A DNA stretch of 64,000 nt from Pyronema omphalodes (taxonomy: Eukaryota; Ascomycota; Pezizomycetes; Pezizales; Pyronemataceae): assembly GCA_024516155.1 (NCBI GenBank), contig JAJJXM010000015.1, positions 1 to 64,000 of the forward strand. Reading direction: 5' to 3'. How positions within the stretch are numbered: the first letter of the stretch is position 1; the number at the start of each line of letters is the position of its first letter. The notes beneath the pieces are model-generated. The model was not told the origin of the DNA, did not search any database, and was given only the letters and a program-made list of their open reading frames with translations. Shown here in pieces: positions 34,446 to 45,536 of the stretch. Position numbers and translations under genes: made by a program.

Positions 34446-35230
34446 AATTGCAGAGTAGATGTAATATATACAAGGTATATACATGGCATACATGAAAGGG
34501 ATTCAATCATCTTCCGTTTATATATTTTCATCATTTATCTTTCATGTTTCATCTTACATTTTTATATCTTCTATAACTTATATATACGACGTTGAGTTAT
34601 ATAGTATGGTACTGCTACTGCAGTAGTATAAGAGTATCAGAGTGTTAAAGCCGTGAAGCAAGGCTGTAAATCAAGTCATATTCTCATAAATCATTTAATC
34701 ACTATTCGATGATCCTTAATTATGATTTATCACCTATTTCATCATGTAAAAATTCAAAATTGTGATACTCTACAACAAATAACTGAAGGTAAAATTTGGA
34801 AAACGTTATGTGTTGAAATTGACTTGTTGAGCTATAGTGGAAGAGGACAATTAGCGCTAGTAGAACTTGTCCCCCTCTTATGTATGATGCCTTGTTATGC
34901 ATGTTGGTTCCTTACACGAATATAATTATCACTTTGCTCTCCACCTCCACTATCTGACCTCAGTTCCCTTAATCTTGAGTTTTCAACATTATGATACGCG
35001 AGGTTATATTATGAGGTTTGTTTGTATTTATCTGTATTTTTAGTTTGATATATTACGAACACCCTTCTTTACCTATCCAGTCGTAATTCTTCCTGCGCTT
35101 TATAATAATTATAGCTCAGTATATCGTCAAAGCGTTTTCAAAGGGTCCATGAGTTGAGTCCGGGCGCGTGTCATGTGTTCGCTTGTCGTTTTTAGTTGCA
35201 GTTGGGCGCCTCCGGGCTTCGTAAGGCTGG

Positions 35231-35262
<32 letters not shown>

Positions 35263-38200
35263 GTCTACGTATAGCATATCTATTTTTTTTTTCATTCATT
35301 GATTTGGACGGAACATCTATACGGAATATGTATACGGACACTGCGTATGTACTATAGGTTGCTTGAACCTTGAAGAGATACTTTAACATGGAAAATAGTG
35401 TTTATTACTATAGACAGGGTTGTATATACAGCGTGGGCCACAGGATATGATGATATATAGCTTTGTGTGATAGTGTCATGTCCGTGGAATAGCTATTTCA
35501 AGGGTCCTTGTCATGCATGGGAGAAATATGGTTGCAATAAACGGGTAAGCAGAGATTGTTCTTTGATATAATTACCGCTATCACTATCAGAAAGTAAAGA
35601 TGAAATGGATCATTGATGTTTTTTCGGTTGTAACATCCGGTTTATCTCATGATAGCTAGAATGGAAACCCGATGACCACGGTTCAAGGCGACGATAAAGA
35701 GGTCTAGCGAGCTTAAGTTACATTTGCACCTGTTTTACCTGCTTTGCTTTATTGATTAAGAAGTTAATCATGGGCACCTCGATAAGAATTCGTAGGGCTT
35801 TGATATGGGCTTCCTTGAATTGCGTTATAGGTGATATAGATTATGTCACGGTCCTCGAGGTATTACTGATGATATGTAAAGTACACGAAAGTAAGGGGAA
35901 TTTTAAGGCTATTGTTGATGGTGTGTACCTGGTATCGCCCTTCGACTTTTTCTTTGCCATGAATCGCCATTCCCGGGTTGCCAGATTTGTCCAAAGCTTA
36001 CAAAGGTTCGAATCCTAGCCTGCTGGGCCGCTGTTACGGCTGCCGTGTTGGATATGAAGTTTAATGTTCAGTTATATATAAGGCGAAAATGCAATTGTAA
36101 CATTGCAGCCTTACAGCCTAGCAGCCTCTGCAGCCTCTGCAAGCCAAATGATGGAACTGCATGAAGTTGCACAATGCAGGTACAGATATACTTGGGAAGA
36201 TAGACAGAAGTGAAACACATGGCTATGTACTGTTAATAGTGTACCTGTAATACAATACTGTAGGGTCTAGGGTATATTCATAACTCAACCCTAGAGTATA
36301 TGCATAGAGGGGCTCGGAATATCGGGAACAGCGAGCGAGAAAAATAGTGAAACACGATAGGCTTCGCAGATTTCCTAAACCTGCCTTTACGAGCTCCTCT
36401 GACAAATTGTCGGCCATGGCAGGATTACTCGAGCGTCCGTGCACACTCCACACAGTCAGGGGATCTAAAAGATTCGGTAAAGGGTTCGTATGTCATGAAC
36501 AGGGGACATCTCCAAGGATTTTTTTCAAGGTCGTCAGTGGCCAGCTACCAAATTTGGTTAGGGAATTGCTACGCGAAAACTGGAGTCGCTTATTTTTCTC
36601 CAAACGAGTCTGATGGGATTAAAATCTGCGGCTTTCGCTTCGTTCCGCTGAAGAGTTGCTATTACGCTTTTGGACCGGCGATGGAAGAAACTTCGAATCT
36701 GAGCTTCCAAATATGCCTATGATTAGCCCCCGCAAAGGCCGCCTTTAACGGAACCGCCGATGAAGAAAAAAACACCTAGGTATAAATGAGATGATTGCCT
36801 TACACGCGACTTGGATGAATGTCAAATGCTTCCCTGCTTTTTCTTCGTTCTATCGAGGAGTGACAGGCAGAGTTTACCTTCGGTTACAGTTGTCTTTATT
36901 TACCCGTTCTTGAAATAGGTATACCATTCTACGGTTCGGAATCCACTTTTATTGCCCCCTACAAGGTCTAGGGTTTGCCTTAGGATCCATGAAAGGAGTT
37001 CACGATACCATGGGACCCTTGAATATCCTGGAGAATATGACGCGGTTAATCAAGGGCAATCCCGTTCAACCTCGTTCAACCACATATTAAGGTTAGTGAT
37101 TGTACTCAGGTACTCAGGTACTCTATATTACGATATAATTTTCATACAACTATTTGAGGAGCTTCAATATCTACTTTCAATTGTTTGCAACCAAATCTCA
37201 ATACCCGGTGTGCCCCCCTCAAAATAAAAATCCGAAAATTCAAAGAAAGGAACATCCCGTCATATGTCATATCTCGCACGGCCCATAATCGCGTGCATGG
37301 TTACCATCATAAAACCCGACAACCATGGGCCCGAGTGAATCCTATACATCGTGTTTTTTTGAAGGCCCAAGGTCCTACCAACGACTAATGTTTCATGAAA
37401 AGATGATGAAGCTCCTTTAAGGTTATGGGCCGATGCTAGCTAGATAATAAGTTTGAGAATATATTCAGTTCGGATCCCAACAATTCTGGAATATCGGGTT
37501 GGATAGGATAGTGATGCATTTAGCTAAGAAATTGATTTCCGAATACCGGCGAGTTTGGAAGTTTATAAACAGATATTCTTTCTTCAACTCTGTGCGAATC
37601 TGGAGATTAGAGCTCTAGCTATTCTACCCTGGAGCTCACGAAATTCGCCTAGCGCGGTAAATAATACGTCATCAAAAGGGGTGCACGGACGCGGGGATTC
37701 AACCAGCATTAATGGGAAAAGGAAGGTATGATCTATGATGATGATTTGTAGTTCAGTACACATGGGAGTTCGGGTGGTTGACGCGAAATGTACGCGTCAA
37801 GCTATGTAGCTATGGTCGAGCGGAAAAGGAGACGCGTGCATGTGGCATGTATGTGACAATGTTACGGCAAGTTCCGAAATTAGTCATGGTATATCACTCA
37901 TTAGCTAAGTTCGGTGGATGGAGTCAATTGAAAATCACACGGTTGATAATACTTGTATGATGTGGATACAGTTTATGATCTGTATTAATCAAGTAAATGG
38001 TAACTGAGAACCGGTCATTGGTTTTTGATATGTCATCATGGCTGATCTGGGTACCTGGGAGGTATTTAATCGATTTATAGATAACTTGAAGCACTGAAAT
38101 GAAAAGAAGATTGATTAAACTCTCGATTGATTTTAGATTAAACACAGTTAGAAATATGTCCCGTTGCCACCATCCATCGATAATGCAGATCTGACATCGA

Positions 38201-38768
38201 TTAGTGATATCCTATGAAGCAAAGCAAAATTACTTACATGACATTCTCGGATGGCGCACGTTCATGCTAAGAACAGGAGAGGGTGGGGAAGATGCCTTAT
38301 TTATATCCATATTTGTATTCAGTGTCACAACTTAACAGTCTCTGATGATGGGCTGTGATAGTTGATGGGGATGATTTTGCGATTGTCATGTGAGAGCCTC
38401 AAAGTCTTCAGGTATGGCATACAAGATAATTACACCATTCTTGCAATTTACTTATCAGTCTAAAAACGAAAATGCGTGTTTGAAATTTGAATATCAAACT
38501 TACGTGAAAGTTGTTACTCAAATATCACTTCGAAACGTGAGGGCAGTGTTATGCAATTTATTGTTACTACTACATAAAGTGCAGTATACATATAACCATA
38601 GTATATTAAATACTCTACATGTACACAGTTCTACTTGAACACTAAATTAAATACACAGGTATCAACTAACCAATTCCAATCAAACAGAGTGCAAAACATT
38701 TTAAAGAGTCAAACCACAGTTCTCATCATAGTCGCGCTACCAATCCCTTTTAACGCAATTTTTCTTAC
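34446..38768. other. Second gene desert, right part
   Basis: Over 4 kb of moderately A/T-rich sequence with no supported gene. Includes the (AT)12 run and a tRNA-like fragment near 35990-36030 that I rejected. Two facing frames near 36223-36453 (minus) and 36347-36613 (plus) overlap each other and neither has a recognisable domain. Confidence 0.5.
35239..35262. repeat. (AT)12 dinucleotide repeat
   Basis: Twelve AT units without interruption, preceded by ACATACAT. Confidence 0.9.
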
Positions 38769-39197
38769 TCATACTTTTAAACTCGCCCTTACTTTTCTTA
38801 ACAAACATATAAGCTTGCCCCAAGGCCTCTCTTTGCGCCTATATCCCCTCTTCTCGAACGAATCCATTCGGCTGAATAGGATATCCCTAGCTAGGTGTTT
38901 ACACGGATGCTCATAAGTATGATAGTAGACAATCGTCCTCATCTTCACAAATCCGTCGTCAGATCTAGAGAATAAATCGAGGATATCCAAGATCGCTTTC
39001 TCAAGTTTTTGATCGATGTGAATGTTATCTCGGTAATTCCCATTCTCCAAGAGAAGTATTAACTTCCCTACATTATTATATTCTGCAGTTCCAAAGGACA
39101 GAAGATCGCCGGTTCGAGATTCGGATGCATTATGCATTTCTAGAATATCGCATAATATATCTAGCTCTTGCATTTTAAGTGGCAGTCTGGACGACAT
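38769..39197 (-). CDS. Orphan 142-residue helical protein
   Basis: ATG at 39197 in a good context (ACAACCATGTCG), single exon, stop at 38771-38769. The predicted protein is mostly helical: LKMQELDILCDILEMHNASE, a central LEKAILDILDLFSRSDDGFV, and a basic C-terminus (FEKRGYRRKERPWGKLICLL). Four Cys residues are scattered and there is no signal peptide. I cannot assign a family. It sits at the edge of the second desert, upstream of the tyrosine phosphatase gene and on the opposite strand to it, so the 1.1 kb between them is a shared divergent promoter region. Confidence 0.6.
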   Translation of the reverse strand: MSSRLPLKMQELDILCDILEMHNASESRTGDLLSFGTAEYNNVGKLILLLENGNYRDNIHIDQKLEKAILDILDLFSRSDDGFVKMRTIVYYHTYEHPCKHLARDILFSRMDSFEKRGYRRKERPWGKLICLLRKVRASLKV

Positions 39198-40321
39198 GGT
39201 TGTGGTTAAGATTCGGTATATATATAAACTTGGAGATAAAGACCGTTTGATTACTTCCCCACTGGCCTAGCATGTGTTACATCAATAACTCTTTAGTGTT
39301 GCTATTCGAGGTCGAATTTTGTTAAGGAATTTTGCTTGCTGGATTCGTGTGACTTGGAGATCGGGGTAGTGGTGGCCTTGGAGGGTATTGGTATTGATGT
39401 TCGAGGTCGAATTTCAGATTGCGAATTTTGCTGGAGCCGTGTTATTTGAAGGTTGAGAGTAATAGTAACTTTTGAGGGGGGGTGTTTCGTTTGATGTAGA
39501 CGATAAACGCTCAAGTGATGCGGCGGCGGTTTGATAATCGTTGTAATAATCAGGATCGTAGTCTTTGTAGAGGATAGTTTGGCGTCGCGTGTCGTGGAGG
39601 ATTGACCGTGACGTTGCAGCGCGAGGTGGTATCTATCCAGGTTATTCACCCGAGAATACTATAAGCGCTCGCCGTTAACCATACGGCCACTTCGAATCAT
39701 GAACCTCTACGGATAGAACAATCCCTTCAACACATGTATTTTTATATACGAATTACTCTGCCCTTTACATTCACTAACTTGTGTATTCTGGCGAATCTAG
39801 CCCTATCCCATTTTGATTGAGTGTGAGCAGACGGAGTAGTTAACGGTAAGGCTACAAGAGATAAAGTACGCGAGGGTAGCCACACAGAATTTGTATGCGA
39901 AGCCTGCTTATCCCGCTTTCCGAAGATATTATCATACCAATATTCTCTACCATTCTTGGAAGAGAAAACATATGCAACACACGCAACTGATCGAGAAACG
40001 TATTAATAAAAGAATTGCTACAGCGCGGGAAGCGGTACAAAAGTTTCTCTCCAACAAGGCGGTTTGAAAAACCCTGTTACGGGAAATTTAATATTATCAT
40101 GAACATACTTTCGATAAGTTCAAGTTCTTGAATAGTTAAACTTCATTTGTGCACAACAGGTTCTGCCTTGAAGTTCTTAAAGACGAGTGATTATACATGC
40201 CTCTCCCAAGCCACAGCCTCGGCTTAACTCGGTCGCCTTAAGATTACAACCCATCCTTGCCAACTCACTTCCGCGTCCAGTACCAAAGAACCACAAGTTA
40301 CAATCCAAAGCAGATATCTCC
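39198..40321. other. Divergent intergenic region with an upstream ORF
   Basis: Lies between the 39197 minus gene and the 40322 plus gene. A 13-codon upstream frame begins at ATG 40196 and stops at 40237, 84 bases before the phosphatase ATG. If transcribed, it could dampen translation. A low-complexity minus frame at 39302-39649 contains a repeated FDLE/SKFDLE-like element and is not called. Confidence 0.5.
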
Positions 40322-41155
40322 ATGCTTCCGTCCCCGCCATTCCTCACTCTGGCCGGAGTCTCCAACATCCGTGACGTTGGCGGCCTAGAGCTCTCGACTC
40401 CCCATGGCAAGGTCCGAAAAGGTCTAATTTACCGCGCCGCCGCTCCATCACAGAGTAGCTTTCCCGCATTATACGAGCTTGGTATAACCGCGGTTTTTGA
40501 TCTACGCTCTCAGGGTGAAGCAGCAAAGCTTCCATTGGCTTCTCAGGATGGTGTGGAATATTTTCTCATACCGGTTTTCAGCGATAAAGATTGGAGTCCT
40601 GAGTATTTCTACCAACCTTATCATTTAAAAGACAATGAGTTGCTGACCTTGTGTAGAGCTATGACCATAAGATGGGCTAGAACTATGAGGGGCGACATGG
40701 TGACTGGATACCGCGATATTCTAATCGCAGGAGGACCATCCTTTGGGAAAATATACAAGCGGCTTTTGGAGAGCGAGGAGGGTTTGCTGGTGCATTGTTC
40801 AGCGGGAAAGGACAGAACGGGTGTGGCGGTTGCAGTGCTTTTAGCGCTTGTTGGCGTCGACGACCAGGATATCGCGAAGGAGTACGCGCTTACAACTTTG
40901 GCGGTGCAGGAGATGTCAGCAGCGCTTGAAAAGAGGATCATGGCTTCAGAAGCAGTTCAAAAGCTTGATGAATCGATGAGACTTGACGGAGTTAGGAATA
41001 TGCTGAGTAGTAAACCGGAGACTATCATCGCTCTTTTGAATATCTTGAGAGCGGAATGGGGAACTGTCGATGAGTACGTCATGAAGGCGTGTGGGATGGA
41101 GAAGGACGAGGTGGACTCGTTGAAGGAAAAGCTGATAGCGAAAAGCAGTATGTAG
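40322..41155 (+). CDS. Tyrosine/serine protein phosphatase family protein (Y_phosphatase3-type)
   Basis: I chose ATG 40322; the frame extends 45 codons further upstream but without an ATG. The product is 277 residues, the usual size for this fungal and bacterial family. It opens with the family-typical SNIRDVGG (residues 14-21) and LIYRAAAPSQ (35-44), has FDLRSQGE (59-66), and carries the phosphatase signature HCSAGKDRTG with catalytic Cys159 and Arg165. These enzymes dephosphorylate phosphotyrosine or phosphoinositides through a cysteinyl-phosphate intermediate. The C-terminal half is helical with a YVMKACGMEKDEVDSLKEKL end typical of the family. No signal peptide, so probably cytosolic. Substrate cannot be read from sequence. 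Confidence 0.9.
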   Translation: MLPSPPFLTLAGVSNIRDVGGLELSTPHGKVRKGLIYRAAAPSQSSFPALYELGITAVFDLRSQGEAAKLPLASQDGVEYFLIPVFSDKDWSPEYFYQPYHLKDNELLTLCRAMTIRWARTMRGDMVTGYRDILIAGGPSFGKIYKRLLESEEGLLVHCSAGKDRTGVAVAVLLALVGVDDQDIAKEYALTTLAVQEMSAALEKRIMASEAVQKLDESMRLDGVRNMLSSKPETIIALLNILRAEWGTVDEYVMKACGMEKDEVDSLKEKLIAKSSM

Positions 41156-41392
41156 ATTTTGATGTATTATTTCTATATGGTAGGCGTTTCTACCTTACAA
41201 ATGATAGTAACATCGGTGGCGCAGTAGTAGCATGCCAATTGCGCGAGAGAGTCAAGATAAAATAAACTGGCCAGAGTACAAGAACTGAGAAGGCATAAAT
41301 CCAGTGTGCAAAATCGATAAAAGGGTGAAATAGACAAAATTTATATAAGCGTTAAATTATGTTTATTATAAATCCTAGTGTTACCGCTAAGC
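41156..41392. other. Short intergenic spacer before tRNA-Gln
   Basis: The 3' region of the phosphatase gene and the upstream flank of the tRNA gene; AT-rich with no frame of note. Confidence 0.6.
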
Positions 41393-41464
41393 GGTTCTAT
41401 AGTGTAGTGGTTAGCACTTCGGATTCTGATTCCGGCAACCCCGGTTCGACTCCGGGTAGGACCT
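41393..41464 (+). tRNA. tRNA-Gln(CTG)
   Basis: Intronless 72-nt cloverleaf: acceptor GGTTCTA/TAGGACC, D arm TAGTGTAGTGGTTAGCA, anticodon loop TTCTGAT with anticodon CTG, and T arm CCCCGGTTCGACTCCGGG (GGTTCGA B box). Structure and sequence are those of eukaryotic tRNA-Gln. Confidence 0.95.
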
Positions 41465-41468
41465 TTAC

Positions 41469-41472
41469 TTTT
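41469..41472 (+). terminator. Pol III terminator of tRNA-Gln
   Basis: TTTT four bases after the discriminator, a minimal but adequate Pol III stop. Confidence 0.6.
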
Positions 41473-41938
41473 GTCACTGTCAGCTCCTCATTGATTCGAA
41501 GTTGACTCGCATATTGTTTTACATGTGTCAATTTTATGTTTCGTATGTGTAATTCCTGTGTTCACTTGCGGCTTGCCTTAACCTTCTTCGGTGCTTGCAA
41601 CACTTCGGCCCCCTGCACGGAGTATTGTACTTTGTGGGAATACTTTACTTACTACACTTATTATATCTTGACTTGCATACATATCAGGCTTATTTTACAA
41701 CCCCGATTGGAATTGATAATCAACACCTGGTGTCCGATGCGTGCTCTAAAGCCGCACTGACGCGAAATCTCCGGTGGCTGGGCAGATCCCTACATCATAC
41801 AGTCGCTTAGGTACATTGGACCCTGGAAGCATACATGACATCGTTCCTGTTTTTCTGAAACAGTTGTTCGTCGCACTGAGACGTCAACTATCTGACGTCT
41901 TTTAAAAGAGACAATCACCCTCCACTTTGTTGAACTGT
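41473..41938. other. Intergenic
   Basis: No convincing frame; includes the promoter of the 41939 gene. A CGTCAACTATCTGACG-like imperfect palindrome lies near 41881-41898. Confidence 0.5.
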
Positions 41939-42364
41939 ATGATGGGTCCCTTCGTTTCAATCCTGCGGATATTCGCATTAATATTCTTTCAGATTCTGAT
42001 TGTTTCTGCTGCTGAAAATGCATCAGAGATCACGGACACACTACTCATCAATAAACCAGTAACGGTTGGATCAGTTGTGTATTCGGCAATACTCGCACCA
42101 ACAAATTTACCAGGCGGATTAATCCCCGATGTTCTCGTAACCGACTCCGCGGGTCCGACTTCTATCAGTTCTTTCAGTATTACTCCTTCCTCGATAATTA
42201 CGGGAGAAACTGCAACATTATCGATAATAAAACCATCGCAAGCAACGATAATTACATCCAGTAAACCGAGTTCATCTACGCGGAATCTGGAAAGAATTAT
42301 AGAAACGAAGATGATAGCTGCATTAACGATATTTGCGATGGGGGCTTGGTGGGTAGTTTGGTGA
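41939..42364 (+). CDS. Candidate small GPI-anchored / secreted cell-surface protein
   Basis: Start at tandem ATGs (41939, 41942); 141 residues. An N-terminal hydrophobic segment (VSILRIFALIFFQILIVSAA) is a signal peptide with a plausible cut after SAA. The middle is Ser/Thr/Ile-rich (TSISSFSITPSSIITGETAT and later TSSKPSSSTRN), suited to O-glycosylation. The C-terminus is a second hydrophobic stretch (MIAALTIFAMGAWWVVW) right at the end, as in GPI-anchored proteins, with Ser/Asn residues upstream as possible attachment sites. No Cys beyond the signal region, so not a disulfide-rich effector. The family is not recognised. Confidence 0.65.
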   Translation: MMGPFVSILRIFALIFFQILIVSAAENASEITDTLLINKPVTVGSVVYSAILAPTNLPGGLIPDVLVTDSAGPTSISSFSITPSSIITGETATLSIIKPSQATIITSSKPSSSTRNLERIIETKMIAALTIFAMGAWWVVW

Positions 42365-43124
42365 GGTTCGAACTACTTAAACTGGTGATGTGGTAGTAAG
42401 GTTTCTTCTTCTTCTGGAGACCGGTGGGATGAAGATGATGTTTCGGATATACACTGTAACGGGAAGAGGCATAGGGGTGCTTTTGTATGATGTTATATGG
42501 TTTGGCGTTTGGAGTTATGTATGTGTGGGGGGCTTGTAGTGAAAGTGCACCGGTTGGGATGATGTGTAGTTTTCCATGTTTAACAAATTGCATTTTATCT
42601 ACTTTCAAAAAAAAATCGTACCAAGTTGAGAACTTGAGGTCAGCCGCTTTCCTTCCTAAAAACCTGCGCATAGGACTTTAGAGCTTACTACTTTGGAATC
42701 CGGGTTCCGAAGGCAAAACTAGTTCATTGACCCCACCGGTTTCCGAATCATAACTTAAAGACTCACTTGGTCTCTTAATATTCCATCCTTGTGGTATTTT
42801 CCAAGTCATCAATCCCAGTTCGCACCTCTCCCATGAAACTTTGGAGATAATTATCGACCGGATAACTTTAGTTTTCAGTAATCCCCATTCAGCATTGATA
42901 ATCTCGTTGCAACAGCATGGTTCAATTCGGCATAGTTCTACAGCGCCACCGTGGCTGACGGCGGAATTCGTATCCACGTGATCACGGATAATATAGAATC
43001 CATCATCTTCACCTACTTTTTAAGCCACAATATCACACTGTGGGCATATATATACGCACCTTTGATGAAACCGGATCATCAATTCATGATTCCTGACGCC
43101 GAAAACCCCACAAATCAATGCAAA
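42365..43124. other. Intergenic
   Basis: Holds short frames on both strands (for example 42678-42977 minus, which begins with an alternative codon) with no recognisable domain. The right end is the promoter and leader of the 43125 gene. Confidence 0.5.
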
Positions 43125-43830
43125 ATGGCATCCATACAACAACCAAGCGCATTCATCCTATCAAAAGATGCACTATCCAATTTCCGCACCACATCCCAGA
43201 GCACACTCAGCAACGACATCGAAACCCAATTATCTCGATTTTCCTTAACTACAAACAGCTGTCATCCTCCGGAAAAACACGAAATCTCAGGTCTAAAAAT
43301 CCCCAAGATTCCCGACAAAAACCCATTCGATATTCTAGATTATGGCATATCACCTACGAATTCCCACTGTATGGACGATTCTCAAACTCTCAAAGTAGCT
43401 GTTGACGATATCTTAACACCGGTTCAAATCACAAAGTTATATCAACGTATGTTGAAATATCTTCCAACAATCTTGAACACTAAAGGCTAAAGCGGTAGTA
43501 GGTTTCTATGATGAGCTAGCTCGAGAATCATCACCTTCAGCACAGGAGATGTTTCAACTGCTGGTAAATGAGATACAAATGCTTTATACATCACGTGCGG
43601 ATATGACGGCGGAAATAGCTGCAGTCTGTTTAGAGAAACTTGAGGAGCTGGTTGTTGAGCGGAAAAGAAGTGAGGAGAAGTATCAGGCTTGTATAAAGAG
43701 GCTGATGGAAGAGAAGTTGGAACTAAAGAAACGAGTGATGGAGCAGGATGGCGTGATTAGGGCATTACAGTGTCATTTGGCGGTTGAGGGAGGAAGTCGG
43801 AGGAATTCCCTTTCCAGGGCTAGTATCTGA
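43125..43830 (+). CDS. Orphan protein with C-terminal coiled coil, predicted 46-nt intron
   Basis: Start ATG 43125 in a strong context (GCAAAATGGCA); two in-frame ATGs upstream (43065, 43086) are weaker. Two frames must be joined: exon 1 is 43125-43446 and exon 2 is 43493-43830. The gap is a 46-nt intron with donor GTATGT, ACTAAA as a possible branch and acceptor AAAG, and it keeps phase. The product is 219 residues: Ser/Thr/Pro-rich first half with FDILDYG, an LTPVQITKLYQ region, then PVVGFYDELARESSPSAQEM and a long coiled coil (EKLEELVVERKRSEEKYQAC, MEEKLELKKRVMEQDGVIRA). No family recognised. A real frameshift is the alternative to the intron. Confidence 0.55.
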
Positions 43831-44202
43831 TTGAGAAGTTAAATGAATACCAAAATGGGCGTTGAAGTCAGTCGAAGGTCAGATACGGCTTGGTATGCTA
43901 CAAAAAATTGGGCTTTCACACAATATACCGAAGTTTCCAGCGACAGCCTAATTGCGCTTCTATAATTTTTTTTTTTTCGGCCAGCAGTTTGGAGTGATCA
44001 GGAACATCTCAACGATTTCCATTATTACTCCAGCAAATCAACATACATTTCGCAAATACACTCTGACATGCATCACTGGTTAGAACTCTCACCTTGCTCA
44101 GTGAACTGAAAATCATGACATTCAGATTTATCAAACTTGAAAACACACCACCTATGGAAATTTACAAAAGCAACGAACCGCACATATATACCGTTTTTCT
44201 AA
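43831..44202. other. Intergenic before the Tourist-like MITE
   Basis: A/T-rich with a T10 run near 43967; no gene seen. It includes the left TAA target copy at 44200-44202. Confidence 0.5.
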
Positions 44203-44299
44203 GGGTGCGTTTGGTTCAACCCGAAAACATGGTTTTAAGCCCTTTTTACCTGTGGAAATAGGCTAAAAAACATTGTTTTCGGTCGAACCAAACGCACCC
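44203..44299. mobile_element. Tourist-like (PIF/Harbinger) MITE, 97 bp
   Basis: Ends GGGTGCGTTTGGTTC and its reverse complement continue into an imperfect inverted repeat of about 40 bp per arm, so the whole element is a hairpin with a short loop (TTTACCTGTGGAAATAGG). It is flanked on both sides by TAA (44200-44202, 44300-44302), the PIF/Harbinger target duplication. It has no coding capacity. Similar GGGTGCGTTTGG-type ends are known from plant Tourist elements. Confidence 0.85.
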
Positions 44300-44302
44300 T
44301 AA

Positions 44303-44886
44303 TTAAACTACTTTTCCCTGCTTTCACAATAGCCAGTTCATCCAAAACACGAACAATAGTGATGCATCCATACACTACAACTGCTGATCGTGTACACTGA
44401 GTCTATGCGTAGCACCTGTAATACATACCATCACGATTAAATTTCCTCCTAATCATCAACAATCAATGAGGAGTATGCGTATCTACAACCTCTCCGTGTA
44501 GGTTAGCAACACATGCCCCAACTTATATCGACTACTTCAGCAATCAACCTCTATACTTTTCTTATCCAAGCATACAACATCATTCCAGTCCTCCTGCACA
44601 CATCCATCTAGAGCATCGCGGCTCGCCGTATATATGAACTTTATCAAAACATCCAAGAACCTTCAGAAGTAGTTCACATACCTCCTTTTAATTTCCGAAT
44701 CTTTTCGAGATCGAGATCTGCTTTCCTCTCCGTGCGAAGTATCTTCCTATTTATCAAAAACAAAAACACGCATCAAGCACCTAACTCAGTCAACTGTACA
44801 GCATCCCCACGGTCTCCATGGTCTCCATGGTCTCCATTACCCACATCTCGCATTCAGGGCCGGACACGTAGTACATAAAAAAAATC
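44303..44886. other. Intergenic between MITE and tRNA-Ile
   Basis: No gene. Contains a triplicated GGTCTCCAT unit near 44812-44838. Confidence 0.55.
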
Positions 44887-44891
44887 AAAAA
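44887..44891 (-). terminator. Pol III terminator of tRNA-Ile (copy 2)
   Basis: TTTTT on the minus strand directly after the tRNA 3' end, as in copy 1. Confidence 0.75.
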
Positions 44892-44978
44892 TGATCACTG
44901 CAGGGGTCGAACCTGCGACCTTGGCGTTGACAAGATTGCTTATTAGCACCACGCTCTAACCAACTGAGCTAAGCGACC
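44892..44978 (-). tRNA. tRNA-Ile(AAT) with 13-nt intron, copy 2
   Basis: Base-for-base the same as 5949-6035, including the intron AGCAATCTTGTCA. Similarity continues a little beyond both ends (ATCAAAAATGATC on one side, TGATGTC on the other), which suggests a duplicated segment rather than independent conservation. Confidence 0.95.
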
Positions 44979-45536
44979 AATGATGTCTGTTGTTTTCCAT
45001 TACCAAATATGATTTCAAAAGCATGCCATGTTAAACTTTAACAGCTCCAACGTACATAGCCCGGGAATTCCGGGTGGTCGGTTCACAGTATGCTTATGTA
45101 CTTTCACAGTTTCAGTTTCACATTACGCACATCAGAGCCTCACAGTATCACAAACTATTATCATCTCAAGTTATAGAGCATAGATTTAGTTAACGTAGAC
45201 TCAAACAGATAGCTGCATTACCACACAGATAGAGATCGAGAGAAACCGAAAAAAAGTTCAAAAATTCCCCTCTCCACATGAAGCGAGCCCTTACGAGTCC
45301 TCCGTGAATTAATCCAAACCCCTCCCATCCCAATAAAACTAAAACAATAGCAAGAAAACGAAAATACCCAACTCCTAACACCCTAACCCCACTTTCCAGT
45401 TTCCGGTTCCATTTTCCTACTGTCGATTACTAGTGCGAACGCTTTCAATGTTTTTGGGGTTTTCTGAGCGGTGTTTATGAGAGTGAATTGTAACGACAGA
45501 GAGGAGATGTTTTTTTTTTTGGTGATCATCACTTGT
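44979..45536. other. Intergenic and 3' region of bxi1
   Basis: No frame with coding character; a T10 run near 45511 lies in the presumed bxi1 3' region. Confidence 0.5.

Noticed and set aside
34090..34595. Long overlapping frames on both strands (up to 142 codons)
   Set aside because: They are produced by the 11-bp minisatellite, which lacks stops in most frames; the repeats GGGREVEGRWK and SLPPPFHLPST are translations of the same DNA.
35985..36030. AGGTTCGAATCCTAGC resembling a tRNA T arm
   Set aside because: Only a B-box-like piece; the stem has mismatches and no D arm, anticodon arm or acceptor can be folded upstream.
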